Assembly: GCF_009380215.1 (NCBI RefSeq)
Contig: NZ_WHUG01000006.1
Location: 1-64,000, forward strand
Direction: 5' to 3'
Source of the DNA: Rugamonas aquatica
Lineage (GTDB): Bacteria > Pseudomonadota > Gammaproteobacteria > Burkholderiales > Burkholderiaceae_D
Length of the DNA stretch: 64,000 nucleotides
Shown here in pieces: positions 26,417 to 34,954 of the stretch; the stretch's first letter is position 1, and every line of letters begins with the position of its first letter. Both the position numbers and the translations under genes were made by a program. Under the pieces are notes generated by a model that did not search any database, was not told where the DNA came from, and saw only the letters and a list, made by a program, of their open reading frames with translations.

Positions 26417-27310
26417 ATGACCATTTCGCATATTCTCCTGCGCGCAGGCGTGCTGGCATGCCTGTCGGGCGTGGCATCCGCACAAATGCCGTCGCCGGAC
26501 TGGGCGCTGCGTTTGCCTCAGAAGGACCAGGTCGCTTTCAAGGGCGTGCTCAATCTTGACGGCGCCGGACAAGGACCGGGAACCATGCTGTATCCGGCGC
26601 CGGGCGTGGCCGGACTGCTGGTCGCGATCGCGACGCACAGTGCGCTGGTCAATTCCAGCCGCAACGACGAGAAGAGCAAGATCGAGATCGAGGCAGACAA
26701 GGTGCTGCTGCCCTATCAGGGTATTTTGACCGGCTATGGCCACCGCGAACTGCTGGCGAGCGCACTGCCGCAAACCGCCTTTGGCCACGACCGCAAAGTG
26801 ATCGGCGCCGAGGAGGCGGGCGGTGCAGGCTGGGTGGTGGAAAGCACGCCGGTGTTTTACATGACCCAGGACCAGAGCGCGCTGGTGCTGGAAAACCAGG
26901 TGCAGATTTATAAGCCGGGCGCGGCGCCGAAACAGCCCAGTTACCAGAACATGGTGCGGGTGGTGTCCCAGGTGCGCGAGCACGGCGACCTGTCGGCTTA
27001 CTGGCACGACAACCTGGGGCAGGAGTTGAAGACCGAGAGCGCAAGCCTGATGGCCATGTCGCTGGACATCGCCCTCGGTCAAGCGGCGGAAGCGGCGGCC
27101 GCGCCGCCTTCCGCTTTCCGTACGTTCCGCTATCGCCAGGGCAAGCAGGAAGTCGTGGAGCGGGCCCAGCTGGTAAATGAACAGTGCGGGCGCTCTTTGC
27201 TGAAAACCCTGCGCGGCTGGCTGATGTCCGTGCCGCTGCTGAACCGCGGCGCCGCGCCGGCCTCGTCTGCTTGCGAGACCGCGGGCAAAGTCAAACCGGC
27301 TGCGGGCTGA
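26417..27310 (+). CDS. Exported protein of unknown function
   Basis: A 297-residue protein with a cleavable-looking signal peptide (ILLRAGVLACLSGVASAQ, cut near residue 23). The mature part has mixed strands and helices, with no motif I can name. C-terminal basic and Cys-containing regions (NEQCGRSLLKTLRGW, SACETAGKVKPAAG) may form a disulfide. ATG was chosen because AGGAAGAGC precedes it and it opens the signal peptide. It follows the lipoprotein gene on the same strand, and its last 20 nt overlap the convergent next gene. Confidence 0.75.
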   Translation: MTISHILLRAGVLACLSGVASAQMPSPDWALRLPQKDQVAFKGVLNLDGAGQGPGTMLYPAPGVAGLLVAIATHSALVNSSRNDEKSKIEIEADKVLLPYQGILTGYGHRELLASALPQTAFGHDRKVIGAEEAGGAGWVVESTPVFYMTQDQSALVLENQVQIYKPGAAPKQPSYQNMVRVVSQVREHGDLSAYWHDNLGQELKTESASLMAMSLDIALGQAAEAAAAPPSAFRTFRYRQGKQEVVERAQLVNEQCGRSLLKTLRGWLMSVPLLNRGAAPASSACETAGKVKPAAG

Positions 27311-27794
27311 ACTCCAGCGACAGCGTGCTGAAGTAGGGCGCTGTATTCCATTTTTCGTTCAGCGACAGCGCGCGGTCGTACAGGGCCGCCTTGATGTCGA
27401 TGCCGATCTTGCTGAAGTCGAAGGGTTGCTTGTCGCGCGCCGTGCAGGCCGAGGCGGCGCCGGCCAGGAAGGCTGCCTCGTCGAACCTGCCCGACCACAG
27501 CTGCGCCTGCAAACCCTCGACGATCGCTTCCGCCTGCACCGCCTCGGTCGCCACATCCTGGTTGGCGGCGTCGTGCACCGCCTCCATGACGAACTGCGCA
27601 TCGGCGCCGCGCGCCAGCAGGCTGAGGAAGCCGTGCCGCAGCGGCAGCGCCGACTCCACCACATAATGCAGCAGGTCATGCGGCAAAATACCCTGGCGCG
27701 GCATCACCGTGTCGGTACAGCTGCCATTGTTGCGCACGAAGCGCAGCACGTCGTACTTGTCCGTTTTGGAGCGTTTTTCGGCGATCAGTTTCAT
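27291..27794 (-). CDS. Conserved hypothetical protein
   Basis: A 167-residue soluble protein. The N-terminal half has strand-rich RSKTDKYDVLRFVRNNGSCTDTVMPRQGILPHDLLHYVVE, and later a helical AIVEGLQAQLWSGRFDE. The block MPRQGILPHDLLHYVVE recurs in uncharacterised proteobacterial proteins as I remember, but no function is known. Start set at the ATG of MKLIAEKRSK; the frame is open 22 codons further upstream without better signals. It is convergent with the exported-protein gene, whose 3' end it overlaps. Confidence 0.65.
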   Translation of the reverse strand: MKLIAEKRSKTDKYDVLRFVRNNGSCTDTVMPRQGILPHDLLHYVVESALPLRHGFLSLLARGADAQFVMEAVHDAANQDVATEAVQAEAIVEGLQAQLWSGRFDEAAFLAGAASACTARDKQPFDFSKIGIDIKAALYDRALSLNEKWNTAPYFSTLSLEFSPQPV

Positions 27795-27965
27795 AACCCG
27801 CAATATTGATTCGATAGTCACTGAATTATGCCCGCTACTAGGGCCGCCAATAGTCACCAACTTTCACGACTGTAATAAATTTGACTTACGATATCCTTTA
27901 GAATGGCGGCCTGCGTCATTCTCCGGTCATTCGCATCGGGTATTCTGGCCGAAGAAAGCACATAC

Positions 27966-29696
27966 ATGATCAAGAAACGGCAATTTTTCCCCCGTCAGGT
28001 GGTCGAAGCCGGCGGCAACCGCTGGGACTGGGCCCTGCTGCCCATCGTGCTGGCGCTGTTCGTCCTGATGGCCTACGGCAGCCAGCAAATGGCCCGCCCG
28101 TATGAACTGGGCCAGGCCTTGCCGTTGTCGCTGGAGCCGAGCTACCTGCCTTACTACCTGCTGCGCACCACGCTGCGCATGTTCATCGCGCTCGGTCTGT
28201 CGGTGGTGTTCAGCTGCGTGTTCGCCGCCCTCACCACCAAATACCGGCTGGCCGAAAAAGTGCTGGTGCCGCTGCTCGACATCCTGCAATCGATCCCCAT
28301 CCTGGGCTTCCTGTCGATCACCGTGACGGCCTTCATTGCGCTCTTCCCCGGCAACCTGCTGGGCGTGGAATGCGCCGCCATCTTCGCCATCTTCACCTCG
28401 CAAGCCTGGAACATGGCGTTTTCCGCCTACCAGGGCTTCCGCTCCGTGCCGGCCGAACTGTCGGAGGCGGCCAGCGTGTTCCAGCTGTCGGGCTGGCAGC
28501 GCTTCTGGCGCCTGGAACTGCCGTTCGCCATGCCCGGCCTGCTGTGGAACATGATGATGTCGATGTCCGGCGGCTGGTTCTTCGTGGTGGCGTCGGAAGC
28601 GATTTCCGTCTCCGGCCAGGACATCAAGCTGCCCGGCATCGGTTCCTACATCGCGCTGGCCATCGCCAAGAGCGACATGGGCGCCATCGGCTGGGCCATC
28701 GGCGCCATGCTGGTGGCGGTGCTGATGTACGACCAGCTGTTCTTCCGCCCTTTGCTGGCCTGGGCCGACAAGTTCCGCTTCGAGGAAACCGGCAGCGACA
28801 CGGCGCAGCAATCGTGGCTGCTCACCTGGCTGCGCCGCACCGAGCGCACACAGGCCATGGTCGAATGGTTCGGCGCCATGCTGTCGCGCTCCATCGCGCT
28901 GTTCCGCCTCGGCCACGACGGCACCTCGATCCGCGCCCGCCGCGACCAGCCGTCGATGGTGCCGCAGCGCGTGTGGGATGCGGTGATCGCCGCCGTGGTG
29001 TTCTACGCCTTGTGGAGCCTGGGCCACTTCATCAGCACCGAAGTGGGTTGGGCCGAAGTAGGGCATGTGTTCGTGCTTGGCCTGTACACGCTGGCGCGCG
29101 TGATCCTGTTGCTGGCATTGGCCGCGCTGGTGTGGGTGCCGGTCGGCGTGTGGATCGGCATGAATCCGCGCTGGGCCTCGCGCACGCAGGCGGTGGCGCA
29201 GTTCCTGGCCGCCTTCCCGACCAATCTGGTGTTCCCGGTGGCGGTGGTGCTGATCGTGCGCTACCACCTGAACCCGGACATCTGGCTGTCGCCGCTGATG
29301 ATCCTCGGTACCCAGTGGTACCTGCTGTTCAACGTGATCGCCGGCGCCTCGACGATACCGACCGAGCTGCGTCACGCCGCCAAGAACTTCGGTCTGACCG
29401 GCTGGCTCAAATGGCGCCGCTACCTGCTGCCGGCGATCTTCCCCAGCTTCGTCACCGGCGCCATCACCGCCACCGGCGGCTCGTGGAACGCCAGCATCGT
29501 GGCCGAATACGTCAGCTGGGGGCCGACCACATTGAAGGCCCACGGCATCGGCAGCTACATCCAGGAGATGACCACCGCCGGCGACTTCCCGCGCATCGCG
29601 CTGGGCATCGGCATCATGTGCATCTTCGTCATGGGCTTCAACCACTTCGTCTGGCGCCGCCTGTACACCATGGCCGAGAGCCGGCTGCATTTCTAG
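27966..29696 (+). CDS. ABC transporter permease, two fused permease domains
   Basis: A 576-residue integral membrane protein formed of two BPD_transp_1 permease units, each with an EAA-type loop: EAASVFQLSGWQRFWRLELP near residue 166 and HAAKNFGLTGWLKWRRYLLP near 469. The style is that of the nitrate/sulfonate/taurine permease group, but both halves needed for a dimer are fused in one chain. Start: the ATG of MIKKRQFF, which precedes the first helix. The ATPase follows after 9 nt. No substrate-binding protein is adjacent, so the cargo is unknown. Confidence 0.9.
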   Translation: MIKKRQFFPRQVVEAGGNRWDWALLPIVLALFVLMAYGSQQMARPYELGQALPLSLEPSYLPYYLLRTTLRMFIALGLSVVFSCVFAALTTKYRLAEKVLVPLLDILQSIPILGFLSITVTAFIALFPGNLLGVECAAIFAIFTSQAWNMAFSAYQGFRSVPAELSEAASVFQLSGWQRFWRLELPFAMPGLLWNMMMSMSGGWFFVVASEAISVSGQDIKLPGIGSYIALAIAKSDMGAIGWAIGAMLVAVLMYDQLFFRPLLAWADKFRFEETGSDTAQQSWLLTWLRRTERTQAMVEWFGAMLSRSIALFRLGHDGTSIRARRDQPSMVPQRVWDAVIAAVVFYALWSLGHFISTEVGWAEVGHVFVLGLYTLARVILLLALAALVWVPVGVWIGMNPRWASRTQAVAQFLAAFPTNLVFPVAVVLIVRYHLNPDIWLSPLMILGTQWYLLFNVIAGASTIPTELRHAAKNFGLTGWLKWRRYLLPAIFPSFVTGAITATGGSWNASIVAEYVSWGPTTLKAHGIGSYIQEMTTAGDFPRIALGIGIMCIFVMGFNHFVWRRLYTMAESRLHF

Positions 29697-29705
29697 GATC
29701 GAATT

Positions 29706-31016
29706 ATGAGCACTCCTATCGTCGAACTGAAATCGGTCGGCAAACACTTTCGTGCCGCCGACGGCTCCGCGCGCTCGGTGCTGGAAGGCGTGGACTTCAC
29801 GCTGAACGAAGGCGAGATCGTCGCGTTGCTGGGCCAGTCCGGCTCCGGCAAATCGACCATGCTGCGCATCATGGCGGGCCTGATACAGGCCGATGAAGGC
29901 CAGGTGCTGTATCGCGGCATGCCGCTGTACGGCACGGCGCGCGGTATCCGCATGGTGTTCCAGTCGTTCGCGCTGTTCCCGTGGCTGACGGTGCAGAAGA
30001 ACGTCGAGCTGGGGCTGGAGGCGCAGGGCATGCCGGCCGACGAGCGCGCGCGCCGCGCCGAAAAGGTGATCGACTTGATCGGCCTGTCGGGCTTTGAAGG
30101 CGCGCTGCCGCGCGAGCTGTCGGGCGGCATGCGCCAGCGCGTCGGCATCGCCCGCGCGCTGGTGATGGAGCCGGAAGTGCTGCTGATGGACGAAGCGTTT
30201 TCCGCGCTGGACGTGCTGACCGGCGAGCGCCTGCGCGAAGAGATCCTGGAGCTGTGGCAGTCCGGCCAGATCCCGACCAAGGCGATCCTGGTGGTGTCGC
30301 ACAATATCGAGGAAGCGGTGATGATGGCCGACCGCGTGCTGATCTTCGCCAGCGACCCTGGCCGCGTGCGCGCCGAGCTGCCGATATCGCTGCCGCAGCC
30401 GCGCAAGGCCGAAGGGCCGGAAGTGCGCCAGCTGATCGACAAGGTGTATGAGCTGATGACCGCCGGCGCCGGCCGCCGTGGCCTGATCAGCGAGAAGGAA
30501 GTCAAGCTGCAGCTGGGCGACCGTCTGCCGCAGGCCGACATCGCGCACATGGAAGGTATCCTGGAGCTGCTGGGCGAGGAGCCGTTCTCCGGCCGCGCCG
30601 ACCTGCCGCAGCTGGCCGAAGAGACGGAGCTGACCGACGCCGAGCTGCTGGAAGTGCTGAATGGCTTGATCCTGCTGGGCTTTGCCTACCTGACCAACGG
30701 CGACATCCTGCTGACGGACCTGGGCGGCCGCTACGCCGCGGCGACCAACACCGAGCGCCAGGAGATCTTCGGCAAGCAGCTGCTGGAGCATGTGCCGCTG
30801 ATCGCCTACATCTGCCATGGTCTGCAGCAGGACAAGTCGGGCGACTTGCCGGAGGATCTGTTCCTCAAGCTGCTGCGCTTCACGCTCAGTGAAGAAGAGG
30901 CCGAGCGCGCACTGCGCGTGGCCATCGAGTGGGGCCGCTACGGCGACCTGTTCGAATACAACTTCAACACCGGCGTGATCCAGCTGTCCGAAGAGGACGA
31001 GGAAGACGAGATTTAA
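29706..31016 (+). CDS. ABC transporter ATPase with AAA-associated C-terminal domain
   Basis: A 436-residue ATPase. Walker [10 protein letters not shown] near residue 43, signature [14 protein letters not shown] near 138 and Walker [13 protein letters not shown] near 158 are complete. The N-terminal 250 residues match the nitrate/sulfonate/bicarbonate importer subfamily. Residues about 275-436 form an extra domain ([29 protein letters not shown]) typical of AAA-associated C-terminal domains, possibly regulatory. It partners the fused permease just upstream. Its stop overlaps that of the convergent hemL by 4 nt. Confidence 0.9.
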   Translation: MSTPIVELKSVGKHFRAADGSARSVLEGVDFTLNEGEIVALLGQSGSGKSTMLRIMAGLIQADEGQVLYRGMPLYGTARGIRMVFQSFALFPWLTVQKNVELGLEAQGMPADERARRAEKVIDLIGLSGFEGALPRELSGGMRQRVGIARALVMEPEVLLMDEAFSALDVLTGERLREEILELWQSGQIPTKAILVVSHNIEEAVMMADRVLIFASDPGRVRAELPISLPQPRKAEGPEVRQLIDKVYELMTAGAGRRGLISEKEVKLQLGDRLPQADIAHMEGILELLGEEPFSGRADLPQLAEETELTDAELLEVLNGLILLGFAYLTNGDILLTDLGGRYAAATNTERQEIFGKQLLEHVPLIAYICHGLQQDKSGDLPEDLFLKLLRFTLSEEEAERALRVAIEWGRYGDLFEYNFNTGVIQLSEEDEEDEI

Positions 31017-32320
31017 GCTGCCAGCTTCTTGAACACGCGGGCGGCGGCGGCGATGGTTTCGTCGATCACCGCATCGCTGTGCTGCGCCGAGACGAAGCCC
31101 GCCTCGAACGCGGCCGGCGCGAAGTACACGCCTTCATCCAGCATCGCGTGGAAGAACACGTTGAAGCGCGCGCGGTCGCCCGCCATCATCTCGGCGTAGT
31201 TGTTCGGCGGCGTCTCGCTGAAGTACAGGCCGAACATGCCGCCCACCGCATCCGCGCAGAACACGATGCCCGCATCCTTGGCCGCCTTGGTCAAACCGGC
31301 CGCCAGACGCGCAGCCGTCGCGCTCAACTGCTCGTAGAAGCCCGGCTGCTGGATGATCTTCAGCGTCGTCATGCCCGCCGCCACCGCCACCGGATTGCCC
31401 GACAAAGTGCCCGCCTGGTAGACGGCGCCCAGCGGCGCCATCTTGCTCATCAACTCGGCGCTGCCGCCGAAGGCCGCCACCGGCAGGCCGCCGCCGATCA
31501 CCTTACCCAGCGCCGTCAGGTCCGGCTTGATGCCGTACAGTTCCTGCGCGCCGCCCAGCGCCACGCGGAAGCCGCACATCACTTCGTCGAAGATCAGCAC
31601 CGAGCCATGCTTGGTGCACAGCGTACGCATCGCCTGCAGGAAGGCCTCGGTGGCCTTGATCAGGTTCATATTGCCGGCCACCGGCTCGACGATCACGCAG
31701 GCGATTTCGTCGCCGAATTCCGCGAAGGCCTGCTCCAGCTGGGCCACATTGTTATAGTCCAGCACCAGCGTGTGCTTGACGAAGTCCTCCGGCACGCCGG
31801 CCGATGTCGGATTGCCGAAGGTGAGCAGGCCGCTGCCCGCCTTGACCAGCAGCGAATCGGCGTGGCCGTGGTAGCAGCCTTCGAACTTGATGATCTTGTC
31901 GCGGCCCGTGGCGCCGCGCGCCAGGCGCAACGCGCTCATGGTCGCCTCGGTGCCCGACGAAACCAGGCGCACCTGCTCGATCGACGGCACCAGGCGGCAG
32001 ATTTCTTCGGCCATCAGGATCTCGCCTTCGGTCGGCGCGCCGAACGACAGGCCGCGCGCGGCCGCTTCCTGCACCGCCTTGACCACCACCGGATGCGCGT
32101 GGCCGACGATCGCCGGACCCCAGGAACCGATGTAGTCGATGTAGCGCTTGTCGTCCGCGTCCCAGAAGTACGGGCCTTCGGCGCGGGTGATGAAGCGCGG
32201 CGTGCCGCCTACCGAGCGGAAAGCGCGCACCGGCGAGTTGACGCCGCCGGGCGTGGTTTTCTGGGCGCGTTCGAACAACTCGTCGTTTTTTGAAACCTGG
32301 TTCTGCGAAGTCGTAGTCAT
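31013..32320 (-). CDS. hemL: Glutamate-1-semialdehyde 2,1-aminomutase
   Basis: A 435-residue PLP enzyme making 5-aminolevulinate in the C5 heme pathway. The PLP lysine lies in [26 protein letters not shown] and the N-terminal [18 protein letters not shown] are diagnostic. Length equals the usual 427-435. It is 16 nt downstream of the ThiD-like gene on the same strand, an arrangement I recall as common in betaproteobacteria. Confidence 0.97.
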   Translation of the reverse strand: MTTTSQNQVSKNDELFERAQKTTPGGVNSPVRAFRSVGGTPRFITRAEGPYFWDADDKRYIDYIGSWGPAIVGHAHPVVVKAVQEAAARGLSFGAPTEGEILMAEEICRLVPSIEQVRLVSSGTEATMSALRLARGATGRDKIIKFEGCYHGHADSLLVKAGSGLLTFGNPTSAGVPEDFVKHTLVLDYNNVAQLEQAFAEFGDEIACVIVEPVAGNMNLIKATEAFLQAMRTLCTKHGSVLIFDEVMCGFRVALGGAQELYGIKPDLTALGKVIGGGLPVAAFGGSAELMSKMAPLGAVYQAGTLSGNPVAVAAGMTTLKIIQQPGFYEQLSATAARLAAGLTKAAKDAGIVFCADAVGGMFGLYFSETPPNNYAEMMAGDRARFNVFFHAMLDEGVYFAPAAFEAGFVSAQHSDAVIDETIAAAARVFKKLAA

Positions 32321-32336
32321 GATGGCATCTTCAATA

Positions 32337-33185
32337 TCAAGTTGGTAAAGCCTGCTGCATATGGAAAAAACGGTTCGGGATAAACTTGCCCATGCCGTAG
32401 CGATGGGCGTGCGCCAGCGCGCCGACGGTGTACTCCTGCGCCGCCGCCACCGCGCCCGGCACTTCGGCGCCGCGCGCCATGAAGGCGGTGATCGCCGCCG
32501 ACAGCGTGCCGCCCGCGCCGAGGAAGGGGCCGGGCATGTGCTGCCAGGCGTCGTGGCTGATCATGCCGTCGGCGCCGAACAGGGTGTTGGCCAGGGTGTT
32601 CGGTGCGGCCGCTTCGCCCTGCGGCGCGCCGGCCTGGGTGCCGGTGACGAGCACGAATTCGCAGCCCAGGGCCAGCAGGTGCTCGACGTCCGACTCCATC
32701 GTGTCTTCGGCGCCTTCGCGCCAGGTTTCGGCCAGCCGGCCCAGCTCCACCTGCGACAGCATCAGCAACGTGGCCTGCGGCACCAGCAGCTGGCGCAAAG
32801 CCGTCAGCAGTTCCTCGGCTTCGTCGGCGTCGGCCGGATCGGGCAGGCGGGAGCTGAACGGATCGAGTATCAGCGGCGCATCCGGATAGTCGGACAGGAT
32901 CTCGGCGATGGCCGCCACCTGCTCGATATTGGTCAGCGCGCCGACCTTGAAGGCGGCCATGGTCATATCCTCCAGCACCACGCGTGCCTGGTCGGAGACC
33001 CAGTCAGGGTCGATGTCCTGGGCGTCTTCGACGCGGGCACTGTCGCCGATCAGCAACGCGGTGGTCACGGCAAGGCCGGTGCAGGAGAGGGCGGAAAATA
33101 CCGCCAGGTCGGCCTGGACGCCGATCGCGCCGGCCGGATCGGCGGCGCCGAAGCTTAATATGAGAGGAGAAGTTTGGTTTTGCAC
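32337..33185 (-). CDS. ThiD-like HMP/HMP-phosphate kinase homologue, catalytic motif altered
   Basis: A 282-residue protein with the ribokinase-like fold of hydroxymethylpyrimidine (phosphate) kinases of thiamine synthesis. Overall blocks align: [23 protein letters not shown] at the N-terminus, FKVGAL, and the C-terminal [15 protein letters not shown]. However, the usual N-terminal SGGAGIQAD reads AGAIGVQAD, and the catalytic Cys/Asp of the GTGC or GAGD motif is a Gly (GAGG). The protein may be inactive, regulatory, or act on another substrate. It lies in front of hemL and is divergent from rubredoxin. Confidence 0.8.
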   Translation of the reverse strand: MQNQTSPLILSFGAADPAGAIGVQADLAVFSALSCTGLAVTTALLIGDSARVEDAQDIDPDWVSDQARVVLEDMTMAAFKVGALTNIEQVAAIAEILSDYPDAPLILDPFSSRLPDPADADEAEELLTALRQLLVPQATLLMLSQVELGRLAETWREGAEDTMESDVEHLLALGCEFVLVTGTQAGAPQGEAAAPNTLANTLFGADGMISHDAWQHMPGPFLGAGGTLSAAITAFMARGAEVPGAVAAAQEYTVGALAHAHRYGMGKFIPNRFFHMQQALPT

Positions 33186-33242
33186 GGCGGGTAGATTAAG
33201 ATACCTAATTCAGCATTTTACTTGATTGAAGGGTGGCAGAAC

Positions 33243-33434
33243 GTGAGTAGCAATGAAACAACGCAGGAGTTCCAGACCTGGATGTGCCTGATCTGTGGCT
33301 GGATCTACGACGAGGAAACCGGTTTGCCGGACGAAGGCATCGCCCCGGGCACCCGCTGGGCGGACGTGCCGATGAACTGGAGCTGCCCGGAATGCGGCGC
33401 CCGCAAGGACGATTTCGAGATGGTAGCCATCTGA
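33243..33434 (+). CDS. Rubredoxin
   Basis: A 63-residue one-electron carrier with the FeS4 site formed by two CxxC pairs, CLICGWIYDEETG and CPECGARKDDFEMV. The central DEGIAPGTRWADVPMNWSCPECG is standard. GTG start was chosen because GAAGGGTGG lies just upstream; a TTG seven codons earlier is possible. The 57-nt gap to the divergent ThiD-like gene must hold both promoters. Confidence 0.93.
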   Translation: MSSNETTQEFQTWMCLICGWIYDEETGLPDEGIAPGTRWADVPMNWSCPECGARKDDFEMVAI

Positions 33435-33546
33435 TTCCCCGCCCCCGGCTGCACGGCGCATGGCCAGGCATGGCCACTATTGCGACTATCGCGCCAGCCG
33501 CCGCCTGGCTATGCTATGGTGTAGCCACCATTCCAGCGAACCGATT

Positions 33547-33960
33547 ATGACGACGACCGCGCCGCACGCTAATGCCCTGAAAATCATGGTGATCGACGAC
33601 AGCAGCACGATACGTCGTTCGGCCGAGATCTTCCTGACCCAGGCAGGCTACCAGGTGGTGCTGGCCGAGGATGGATTCGACGCGCTGGCCAAGATCAACG
33701 ACCACCATCCGGCGCTGGTCTTCTGCGATATTTTAATGCCACGGCTGGACGGCTACCAGACCTGCGCGCTGATCAAAAAAAGCGCGAAGTTCCACGCCAC
33801 GCCGGTGCTGATGCTGTCGTCCAAGGACGGCCTGTTCGACCGCGCGCGCGGCGCCATGGTCGGCTCGGCCGCCTATCTGACCAAACCTTTTACCAAAGAC
33901 AGCCTGCTGGCCGCTGTGCGCGAGCACACCGGCGGCGGCGCCGTCGCTACACAAGAATAA
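33547..33960 (+). CDS. pilG: Twitching-motility response regulator PilG
   Basis: A 137-residue single-domain CheY-like receiver. The acidic pocket is IDDSST and the phospho-Asp is in LVFCDILMPRLDGYQ; the Ser in MLSSK and Lys in TKPF complete the site. It is the first gene of a pilG-pilH-pilI-pilJ-pilL block that controls type IV pilus extension and surface motility. ATG start (MTTTAPHANALKIMVIDD) fits the family; the upstream open frame is not conserved. Confidence 0.93.
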   Translation: MTTTAPHANALKIMVIDDSSTIRRSAEIFLTQAGYQVVLAEDGFDALAKINDHHPALVFCDILMPRLDGYQTCALIKKSAKFHATPVLMLSSKDGLFDRARGAMVGSAAYLTKPFTKDSLLAAVREHTGGGAVATQE

Positions 33961-33976
33961 GCTTCAGGGGAATACC

Positions 33977-34342
33977 ATGACCATACAAAGAATTCTGATC
34001 GTCGACGATTCGCCCACGGAGCGTTACTACCTGACCGACATCCTGGTCAAAAACGGTTTTACCGTTTCCACCGCCGAAAACGGCGAGGAGGCGCTGGCCA
34101 AGATCAAGGCCGACAAACCCCAGCTGATCCTGATGGACGTGGTCATGCCGGGCGCGAACGGCTTCCAGGTCACGCGCTCGATCGCCCGCGATCCCGAGCT
34201 GCAGGACGTGCCGGTGATTATCTGCTCCAGCAAGAACCAGGAGACCGACCGTATCTGGGGCCTGCGCCAGGGTGCGCGCGACTACCTGGTCAAGCCGGTC
34301 GACGCGGCCGAGCTGCTGGCCAAAATCGCCGCCCTCGGCTAA
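33977..34342 (+). CDS. pilH: Twitching-motility response regulator PilH
   Basis: A 121-residue single-domain receiver: IVDDSPTERYYLTDIL, phospho-Asp in LILMDVVMPGANGFQ, ICSSK and LVKPVD. The phrase DDSPTE and the WGLRQGARDYL block match PilH, the second, antagonistic or sink regulator of the Pil-Chp pathway. AGGGGAATACC precedes the ATG. pilI starts 3 nt after its stop. Confidence 0.93.
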   Translation: MTIQRILIVDDSPTERYYLTDILVKNGFTVSTAENGEEALAKIKADKPQLILMDVVMPGANGFQVTRSIARDPELQDVPVIICSSKNQETDRIWGLRQGARDYLVKPVDAAELLAKIAALG

Positions 34343-34345
34343 GCG

Positions 34346-34909
34346 ATGAGCAGCCAGGCGCCCGACACTCCATCCACACCGGCCGGCCCGGAACGCCGCA
34401 GCCGTCTGCGCCAGTATCAGGTGCAGCTGCTGGAGCGCATGCAGGCCGCCAAAACCGGTCCCGCTGCCGCCGGCCGTGAGCTTGGCGTGATGATCGGCGG
34501 CCGCCACTGTTTGCTGGACTTGACCCAGATCAGTGAAATCGTGCCGGTGCAGCCGGTGACGCCGGTGCCGCTGGCGCAGGATTGGTATCAGGGCCTGGCC
34601 AATATTCGCGGCAATCTGACCGGCGTGATCGACCTGGCGCGCTACCAGGGCCAGGCCGCAGGCGACGCGGCGGCATCCGAACGCCGCCTGATTACCTTCG
34701 CTCCCACGCTGGGCTTCAATTGCGCGCTGCTGGCCGAACGCGTGCTGGGCCTGCGCAAGCTGACAGATATGCAGGCAGTGGAAGCGCCGGCCGGCGCCGG
34801 ACCCGAATGGAGCAGCCAGCACTTCACCGACGGCGAAGGCCAGCAATGGACCCGCATCGACCTGGCGCAGCTGGTACGTGAATCGCGTTTTCTGCAAGTT
34901 GGTTTGTAA
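34346..34909 (+). CDS. pilI: CheW-like coupling protein PilI
   Basis: A 187-residue adaptor linking the receptor PilJ to the kinase PilL. The CheW fold spans about residues 45-180, with GRELGVMIGGRHCLLDLTQISEIVPV and the diagnostic WYQGLANIRGNLTGVIDL. An N-terminal 40-residue extension is Pro/Arg-rich. Near-zero spacing to pilH indicates cotranscription. Confidence 0.92.
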   Translation: MSSQAPDTPSTPAGPERRSRLRQYQVQLLERMQAAKTGPAAAGRELGVMIGGRHCLLDLTQISEIVPVQPVTPVPLAQDWYQGLANIRGNLTGVIDLARYQGQAAGDAAASERRLITFAPTLGFNCALLAERVLGLRKLTDMQAVEAPAGAGPEWSSQHFTDGEGQQWTRIDLAQLVRESRFLQVGL

Positions 34910-34954
34910 GGGCGGCATACTGGTGTAGACCGCAACTAATCCGGAGAGGGTGGC

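Noticed and set aside
27927-30818. Long minus-strand frame over the ABC transporter genes
   Set aside because: Antisense to clear permease and ATPase genes; His/Gln/Arg-rich with no motif.
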